A stretch of 47,356 bases of DNA from Tissierellia bacterium. GTDB lineage: Bacteria; Bacillota; Clostridia; Tissierellales; Peptoniphilaceae. The DNA lies in NCBI GenBank assembly GCA_012728755.1, contig JAAYEL010000060.1, positions 1 to 47,356 of the forward strand, in the 5' to 3' direction. Below are positions 1 through 6,200 of the stretch, one piece after another. The notes beneath the pieces are model-generated. The model worked only from the letters and a program-made list of their open reading frames with translations. It was not told where the DNA came from and did no database searches. A program made the position numbers and the translations under genes. The number at the start of each line of letters is the position of its first letter. Position 1 is the first letter of the stretch.

Positions 1-1
1 A

Positions 2-502
2 TTGGTCACTGCGATGATTCAACAGATAATCAATATTGAAGCACCAATTTGCAGCGAGGAAATATATTATCGTGTATTAGAATCTTTTGGTGGGATGAGG
101 TTGACAAAAAAGAGCACTGAATTTTTACAAACATGCCTTAACAAGGCAAAAAAGAAGACTAATAAACAAGGCGATATATCGTTTTATTGGACAAGCGGTT
201 TTGATATAAACTCATATCTAAGCTATCGTAAACCAAAGGATGGCGAAAAAAGGAATCTTGAAACCATCAACGATTACGAATTAGCAAATCTTTTATGGGA
301 TATCATAATCGACTTTGAGTTAACAAATGCCGGACAATCAATGAGCGAGGATGATCTAATCAGAGAAGCTACAAGGCAGCTTGGCTTTGCAAGATACACA
401 GATAAGATGAAAAACATCGTAAAAACTGCTGTCACAAATGCAATCCGTAGAAAACTACTAATGCGTCAGAAAAAAGATATCATCTTAAACAAGGAAAGAT
501 AG
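2..502 (+). CDS. C-terminal fragment of a large DUF3320-type (DUF4011 helicase-like) protein
   Basis: This reading frame is open to the left edge of the window, so it is the 3' end of a longer gene; the TTG at position 2 is not a real start. The 166 visible residues begin with a segment carrying IEAPICSEEIYYRV and a following FGGMRL, which resembles the DUF3320 domain at the C-terminus of very large bacterial proteins that also carry DUF4011 and superfamily 1 helicase/nuclease modules. In that family the pattern is an 'EAPI..EEL..RV' helix followed by a basic stretch. The rest is charged and helical, ending in a Lys/Arg-rich tail. No helicase motif is visible because that part lies outside the window. 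A strong hairpin terminator follows at once. Family assignment is by recollected pattern, so moderate. Confidence 0.55.
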   Translation: MVTAMIQQIINIEAPICSEEIYYRVLESFGGMRLTKKSTEFLQTCLNKAKKKTNKQGDISFYWTSGFDINSYLSYRKPKDGEKRNLETINDYELANLLWDIIIDFELTNAGQSMSEDDLIREATRQLGFARYTDKMKNIVKTAVTNAIRRKLLMRQKKDIILNKER

Positions 503-511
503 AAATAGGAG

Positions 512-541
512 GCTTGCGAACTTGGTTCGCAAGCTTCTTTT
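512..541 (+). terminator. Rho-independent terminator after the helicase-like gene
   Basis: Perfect 10-bp stem GCTTGCGAAC / GTTCGCAAGC with a TTG loop, followed by TTCTTTTG. It starts ten bases after the stop codon. The arms belong to the TTCGC/GCGAA hairpin family found in many spacers of this window. Confidence 0.8.
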
Positions 542-559
542 GTGATGGTTTGTGGGTAT

Positions 560-721
560 TACGGGCAGATATGGAAAAGGGCAGTTAGGCCCGTATAACA
601 CTTGCTCGAAAAGAGCTCGATTTACGGGCATATATGAAAAAGGGCGGTTAGGCCCGTATAACACAGCTTATTTTGAGGGCATTTTACCTTTATTTTTGTG
701 AAATGTGCAGTTAGGCCCGTA
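560..721. repeat. Hairpin repeat array, TACGGGC/GCCCGTA family
   Basis: Two 36-nt units (560-595 and 623-658) begin with TACGGGC and end with the inverted GCCCGTA. They repeat with a 63-nt period. A third unit (686-721), exactly one period on, keeps the right half (GTTAGGCCCGTA) but has a degenerate left arm. A lone right half, TTAGGCCCGTACAAC, recurs near 1159-1173. The inner parts are also alike (GGGC...GTTAGGCCC). No coding potential is visible here. Confidence 0.7.
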
Positions 722-745
722 CAACTATTGCAGAAAAAACGGAAA

Positions 746-847
746 TTTACGGTCTAAATTTATAAAACGAAAAACAAACCGTAAATTCGCATTTGTAGAC
801 AAAATATCTTACGGTTTCTTTTTAGAAAATTGAATTTAGACCGTAAA
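746..847. repeat. Nested palindromic pair, TTTACGGT/ACCGTAAA family
   Basis: Two 40-nt hairpin units, 746-785 and 808-847, both open with (T)TTACGGT and close with ACCGTAA(A). The outer arms also pair with each other: TTTACGGTCTAAATT at 746-760 is complementary to AATTTAGACCGTAAA at 833-847. The inner arms match too (AAACCGTAA with TTACGGTTT). The pair can therefore fold either as two small hairpins or as one long nested one. A related pair with TACCGTAAA/TTTACGGTA arms lies at 1207-1299. Confidence 0.65.
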
Positions 848-892
848 TGGACGGGAAAACGGAGTTAATAGATTGACGATTCAAAATCGTTG

Positions 893-920
893 TTTAATCG
901 CGATGCTTTTTAGGTATAAT
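893..920 (+). promoter_or_regulatory. Putative sigma-A promoter for the small peptide gene
   Basis: A consensus -10 TATAAT lies at 915-920. A TTTAAT at 893-898, 16 bp upstream, could serve as a weak -35; TTGTTT at 890-895 with a 19-bp spacer is the alternative. The predicted transcript would start about 45 bases before the GTG start at 973. Confidence 0.45.
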
Positions 921-972
921 TTCATTGAGGACATGGACTAAATTGGTAACCGAGTATAAAGAGGTGATTATA

Positions 973-1041
973 GTGTTTGTGGTTATCTTGTTCGCAGCTG
1001 CTTTCATATATGGATTGTTATCTGGGCTGATCAAAATGTAA
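973..1041 (+). CDS. Probable 22-residue hydrophobic membrane peptide
   Basis: A short frame starts with GTG at 973, preceded by GAGGTG at 961-966 with good spacing, and ends with TAA at 1039-1041. The product is one continuous hydrophobic helix (Val/Ile/Leu/Phe/Ala-rich, with a YGLLSG turn) and a C-terminal Lys-Met, so it should sit in the membrane. A TATAAT box lies upstream and a perfect hairpin terminator at 1053 follows, which makes a complete monocistronic unit inside an otherwise repeat-filled 1-kb spacer. Small hydrophobic peptides of this size can be type I toxins or regulators of membrane complexes, but I do not recognise this one. No codon-bias argument is possible at this length. 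Confidence 0.5.
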   Translation: MFVVILFAAAFIYGLLSGLIKM

Positions 1042-1052
1042 ATAGTTAGTGG

Positions 1053-1083
1053 AGGAAGTTCGCAAGCGAACTTCCTTCTTTTC
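1053..1083 (+). terminator. Terminator after the small peptide gene
   Basis: Perfect 11-bp stem AGGAAGTTCGC / GCGAACTTCCT with an AA loop, then TTCTTTTC. Confidence 0.75.
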
Positions 1084-1098
1084 ATATTAAAGAGTGAT

Positions 1099-1125
1099 GG
1101 AGTTCGCCCGCGAACTCCTCCTTTT
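1099..1125 (+). terminator. Second hairpin/terminator-like structure
   Basis: Stem GGAGTTCGC / GCGAACTCC separated by CC, followed by TCCTTTTT. It is a near relative of the terminator 45 bp upstream, with different outer bases that still pair. Confidence 0.55.
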
Positions 1126-1206
1126 TGGTTTACGGTACTGAATGGTGAAATGCTTGAGTTAGGCCCGTACAACACTACAGGACTAAAGTCCAGAAAATGA
1201 AAATAT

Positions 1207-1299
1207 TACCGTAAATTTGGTAAGGTATAACTAACATTTTACGGTACCAAAACTCAAAAGTCATGAATATTACCGTAAAATGATGAAAAATTTACGGTA
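1207..1299. repeat. Hairpin pair, TACCGTAAA/TTTACGGTA family
   Basis: A 40-nt unit at 1207-1246 and a shorter 29-nt unit at 1271-1299 both start TACCGTAAA and end TTTACGGTA, with 24 nt between them. Same design as the units at 746-847. The rest of 1300-1370 shows nothing I can assign. Confidence 0.6.
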
Positions 1300-1370
1300 A
1301 TATTTCGCTATTATGCAAATGAGTGCCGTAATCGGCCTGAAAAATAAAGGTAAAATATTAACAAGTTCAA

Positions 1371-1445
1371 CCCAACAGACCCCAGCTTCCCAACATACCT
1401 TAAGCAACCCAACAGACCCCAGCTACCCAGCAGACCCCAGCACCC
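1371..1445. repeat. C-rich tandem repeat with G-quadruplex potential on the minus strand
   Basis: A C-rich tract in AT-rich DNA repeats the motif CCCAACAGACCCCAGCT (1371-1387 and 1408-1424), followed by the variant CCCAGCAGACCCCAGCA. On the minus strand, 1408-1445 reads as five runs of three or four G separated by loops of 4-6 nt, which satisfies the usual intramolecular G-quadruplex pattern. It lies about 90 bp upstream of the lipoprotein gene. No open frame with a ribosome binding site covers it. Confidence 0.6.
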
Positions 1446-1536
1446 AACCATACCCATTTCACCCATTTGTAAAAGTTGTGTAAAGCTGATATTTATTATG
1501 ATATTAGGGAATATTAATATAAAGCAGGAGGTATTT

Positions 1537-2112
1537 ATGAGAAAATTAATGGCTGTACTTTTGGTTTTTGTTGTTGTATTGGCATCTTGTGCTCAAATTG
1601 AGCAGGCTTATCATGAGACTTTTGCGATAGATGAGAGTGTTGATGTGCCAGAAGTCGTGAAAGAAAAGATTGAGAATATATTAGAGGATGCGGCTAGGCT
1701 TGAGGAGATTAAGGCCAAGCTAGGAGATGTTAAAATTTTGAACTCACCGGTATATTTTACTAGAGATTCAGTAACGCTAAGGGTGGTTGATTCTGAAAAT
1801 GCTGATTATTATGATACTTATATTTATTATTCAAGATATGGCGAGTGGCAAAAATCTGGTCCTTTTAAGCCAGGGATTCCTAGGGAGAACAGGCGCGAGA
1901 TTAATTTAGTGGACGTGGATTTTGGCTTGGCTGCGGCATTTTACAAGGAGATTGATAATAGGATGGATGCTGGTAATCCATATAGTGTAAATATAGGGAT
2001 ATATTTTGATGAGGGAAATATTTATAGGGCTCAGTTGATTGGCGAGCGTGAGGATTTTGATGCTGTGATGAGTCCTGAAGGCGAGATATTGAGTTTTGAA
2101 AGGAGAGATTAG
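1537..2112 (+). CDS. Putative lipoprotein of unknown function
   Basis: The 191-residue product starts at the ATG at 1537 behind AGGAGG (1526-1531). The frame is open further upstream, but the Shine-Dalgarno site and the signal sequence fix this start. Residues 1-17 form a short basic then hydrophobic signal, ending in a lipobox LAS-Cys with the lipidated Cys at residue 18. The mature part is acidic, with a segment of aromatic residues (DTYIYYSRYGEWQKSGPF) that suggests a small beta-rich extracytoplasmic domain. I do not recognise the family. The next gene begins one base after its stop, with its Shine-Dalgarno site inside the last codons, so the two are probably co-transcribed and may act together at the membrane. 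Confidence 0.75.
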   Translation: MRKLMAVLLVFVVVLASCAQIEQAYHETFAIDESVDVPEVVKEKIENILEDAARLEEIKAKLGDVKILNSPVYFTRDSVTLRVVDSENADYYDTYIYYSRYGEWQKSGPFKPGIPRENRREINLVDVDFGLAAAFYKEIDNRMDAGNPYSVNIGIYFDEGNIYRAQLIGEREDFDAVMSPEGEILSFERRD

Positions 2113-2113
2113 T

Positions 2114-3067
2114 ATGATATTTTGGATAATATTTTCATTTTTCTTCGCATATATTTTTCCGATATTTTTCTCATATATGGGTGAATGGAAATCTACACCT
2201 GAACTTGCGACTATAAGTCTAGGGATTGGGATATTACTTTGGTTTATTTCCAGTTTAAGGATTTTGAGAAAGTATATCTTGGGTCCTATCAAGAAAAAAA
2301 GGGTGATGGATCGATTACAAGATTATGGAAAAAGGACTACAGCAATTATCGTTGATAAGATTGAAAACGGCAAAGTGCTGGGTGGATATGATAATCTAGA
2401 TCTTGTGTTGGGTTTTGACAATTTAGTAGGTGAATATACTGAAGTAAGTATTGATGTCGTGGATTCAAAACCTGGCCTAAATAGATATGAGATAGGTAAT
2501 GAGATAACTGTTGTTCTTAATGATGAAGGTGGTACGCCAGCTTTTAATTTGGAGGGTGCATCAGTATCTGTTAGAAATCATTGGGCTTTTATATGGTTCA
2601 TTTTTAATATAGTATATGCCATAGGGACTTTTTATCTTTCCTATGAGAAGTATAGTGATGGCATGGGTTGGAGATTTTTAAGTCCAGGTTATCCATGGGT
2701 TTGGGCACCGATTATAGGGATGTTTTCATTTAGTGTGACTATGTCTACGAATATTTATGGTCAGTCACCGATGATGAAAAGGCTTATTGGTGGTCTAAGT
2801 GAAAATGAATATTCGCAGTTGATTTTATACGGACGAAATGTCGTAGGCGAGATAGTATCGTATAAACAAACCGGCACATATATTAATGAACAACCTCAAG
2901 TTGAGATTCGTGTTAGATATAAGGATGATAGAGGTGTTTTGATTGATGCTAAAAAGAAGCTAGTCATTTCTTTGCTGGATGTTGGTAAGCTAGATACTGG
3001 GCCTGTTGACATTAGGTATTTACCAGGAAATAGAGAATTATTTAAGATAGTGAAAAAAAGCAACTAA
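2114..3067 (+). CDS. Multi-pass membrane protein, unknown function
   Basis: The 317-residue product starts at ATG 2114, preceded by AAAGGAGAG; an upstream in-frame TTG at 2096 is less likely. Hydrophobic segments lie at about residues 1-20, 29-50, 150-172 and 190-212. They separate two soluble parts: one at about 60-145 with an 'AIIVDKIENG' strand and a 'YEIGNEITVVLND' strand, and a C-terminal one at about 230-317 with 'VVGEIVSYKQTG' and 'RYLPGN'. Both resemble the small beta domain of DUF3592-like membrane proteins, in which an 'A.V......G' strand precedes a 'y..G..v.v.Y.p' strand. This suggests a duplicated DUF3592-like unit, but that is inference. It is probably in an operon with the upstream lipoprotein and ends in a terminator. 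Confidence 0.7.
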   Translation: MIFWIIFSFFFAYIFPIFFSYMGEWKSTPELATISLGIGILLWFISSLRILRKYILGPIKKKRVMDRLQDYGKRTTAIIVDKIENGKVLGGYDNLDLVLGFDNLVGEYTEVSIDVVDSKPGLNRYEIGNEITVVLNDEGGTPAFNLEGASVSVRNHWAFIWFIFNIVYAIGTFYLSYEKYSDGMGWRFLSPGYPWVWAPIIGMFSFSVTMSTNIYGQSPMMKRLIGGLSENEYSQLILYGRNVVGEIVSYKQTGTYINEQPQVEIRVRYKDDRGVLIDAKKKLVISLLDVGKLDTGPVDIRYLPGNRELFKIVKKSN

Positions 3068-3088
3068 GGTTGCTTTTTTATTTTTTTT
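3059..3088 (+). terminator. Terminator of the lipoprotein/membrane protein operon
   Basis: Stem AGCAAC / GTTGCT straddles the stop codon of the membrane protein and is followed by a long T run. Confidence 0.7.
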
Positions 3089-3144
3089 ATACTGTATATA
3101 TTAATGATAAATTTTATTAATATATAGTAATAATAACTAGCTAA

Positions 3145-3174
3145 TTGTTCATTTTATATCAAATGGGTTATAAT
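3145..3174 (+). promoter_or_regulatory. Putative promoter of the Cna-B adhesin gene
   Basis: TTGTTC at 3145-3150 and TATAAT at 3169-3174 are separated by 18 bp. The gene starts 46 bp further on, behind AGAAGGA. Confidence 0.5.
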
Positions 3175-3219
3175 TATATAGACTAATTTTTTTAGTGAAA
3201 ATATTTTTTAGAAGGATTT

Positions 3220-6200
3220 ATGAAGTACTCGAAGAGGATTATCGCCTTCGTATTATTACTTAGTTTGTTGTTACCATATTTCGGTGATTTAAGTTTAGCT
3301 AACGGTGAAGAAGTAGTAAATGAAGAAGTGATGGTTGAGACAACTATTGATGAGAGCTTAGTAAATGAGACACCTCTTGAGACGGAGATTTCTGTCACTA
3401 GCGAAGATGAGCTAGTCGAATCGGAAGTGATTCAAGAAGAGGTTCAAAGCGAGGAAACGACACAAACTACTGAAGAAGAATCATTTATAGATTCAGAAAA
3501 AGTAGAATTAGATGAAACGAAAGAAGATACTATTGAGACTTTAGAAGAAGAGACTCAATTAACTACTGATGAAGTAGTTGAAGAGAAAAATGAAGATATA
3601 ACAGATCAAATGCCTGAGACATCAGGTGAAATGGAAACACAAGAAGTTACAGAAGTAAAAGAACTAGACGAAGTAACAGAAGAAGTTTCTAATGAGGTTA
3701 TAGAAGAGGTAACTGATGAAGTCAATAACGAGGTAGATATTCAAGTTATCGAACAACCAGTAGATAATGAAGTGTTAAATGTTGCTGCGTTTGAAGGTAT
3801 AAACTTTGAAGTAAGAAACGTTAACAAACCTTCTATTGGACCATATTATGTAGGATTACCAGAAAATGGATTCCTATCAAGTGAGAAGATGGTTGGTGAA
3901 CTAGTCATTAATGGTGCTTCGCTAGCGGATAACAAATTATTGGCATTTGTTGATATCACAGTTCCATTAGAAGCAGTTGCTACTTTTAACGTAGCATTTG
4001 CAAATATAGTAGACAGAAGTGAAGATATTAAGACAGATACTACTTGGACAAAGAGAATCTATTTGAAAGAAATAATATCTACTTTTAATGGTACTGTTAA
4101 CTTTGAATTACAATTCGTGACAAGAGTTTTAGAAAGAGGATATGAATTTAAGCCTGAAGTAAAGCTTTATCAACAAGCAACACTTGATGGTGAGCAACCT
4201 ATATTTATCAAAGAACCTGATAATAAAGATGCTGATGATTATGCGACGTTCATATTGAAGTATAAGGAACAATTGCTTTTTAAAGGTGTAAGAGAGTTAT
4301 ATTTTAATAATGATAGTATTGTAAATAGAGATGATAGGGCTATCTATGGTGGACCTCCATCGGATGCTACAGAACAATATATATCAGACGATAGCAAAAT
4401 TGAGATACCTTTCTATTTTACACAAGGACATCCTAATAGTGGAGTAAACTCAGCAGCGATTAGAAGAAATCTAAGATTAATGGAAAAAGTCGTTGTTACT
4501 GATACTCTACCTAAATATATAGATGCAAATGGTGTTGAAAGAACAGCGGTATTTAATCCTGCATCAAACCCAGGATGGGTAGATAATGGGGATGGAACTG
4601 TGAGTTTTACAGTAGAGTATGTGAATGTCACAGATCCTAATAATTTAGAAGGAGCTGCTGAAAAGCTTGTAGATGTGGTACTTTATTTATCATTTCCTGG
4701 TGCGCCAGTATTAACTTCTATTGAGAATAAGGTTAGTTTAGACATGACTCCATATAATCATGTGCCAAATACATTGGATGATTATGAAAGAATTGATGAT
4801 ACTCTAAAAATTAAGTTGAGAACAGATCTATTTAAAGAAGGCGGAGTTTTGACTAAACGACATAGTTATCTGCAAAATGGATATGGAATCGATGAGGGCT
4901 ACATGCATTTAAAGACAATAGATTATTCTATGTCGATAGCAAATGTAAATGATTACCCTTATGCGAATCTAGTATTGACAGACTCTTACGAAAGTGGCAT
5001 GGATGAAAACACATATATTAAAGAAATTACGATTTCTAATTTATTTGTGGATGAGGCTTTAGATGGTATTTTTGGGATAAAGCAAGATGGTACATTAGAA
5101 AGAATAAATCCATCTAATACAAATTCAACACAGATCACATTTAAGTTTAATGAGTCTGTTCAAGAACAGTTAGACTTACAAGAAGAAAATTATCAAAGAG
5201 AAATCGAGTTAGATCCAAATACTGCTAAACCACAAGGCGTTAATAGCAGTGATGTTCAATATAGAGGGTTTGTTGTTGATTTTAAAGACGATTATGAACT
5301 TTTACCTGAAAAGTCTTTTTATGCAACAGTAAGACTAGGTTACCTACATCCGTATCAATTGGAAAATGGACAGGAAATTTTAAATACTGCTCAACTAACT
5401 GGTAAGATGGTAAATATTAATGGTATGCCTGAAGGTTATGATTTTGGGACATTAGAAGTATCTTCAAGATTTTACATGGCATCATTAGTAGAACATGCTA
5501 CTTTTAGCAAAATTACTGCAGCAAGATCTGCTTTAGGATTAGGTACTCAATTAAACTATAGCCTTACATTAGGATTAGTTAATGTAGCTAATTCAACTAG
5601 AATAGTAAATGGTAGATTCGTTGATCTTCTTCCACAAGGGTTGGATTTTACAAGACTTTTAGTAAGTCCTTTAAGTTCTCCTTATGTAGATGGTGAAAAT
5701 ATCACAATTATTGAAAACTACAAAAATAGTGGTAGGACATATATCTCAATACCTTTAAAAAATAATAACATTAAAAGAGCAGATATCAATGGAAGTCAAT
5801 TAGAGGTGACAATTTATGCAAAAGTTAATGAGTTTGCGATAAATAGACCTGATAACACAACTCCTGTAGTTGATGAAAATAGAAACTACGCATACTTTAT
5901 GACGGACAATTTCTATGGACCAGAAGGACATATAGCTACACGTGATTTTACCTATAGCGGTATAGAAGATAAGTTTGATTTAACAGATGATGGAGATACT
6001 ACAGAAAAATTAATAGGATCTACAACTGATATTTTCATAGCACTTCCTAAGGAAGTTATAGCTAGAAAATGGATAAGACCAGAAGGCGTTGAAAATTGGA
6101 TTAGTTCAAGGATAGAAACAAAGCATGGACAAGGTTTTGAATATAAGCTTGAATTGACTAATAACGGAGCTTTCCCTATCGATAATGTAACTATCTATGA

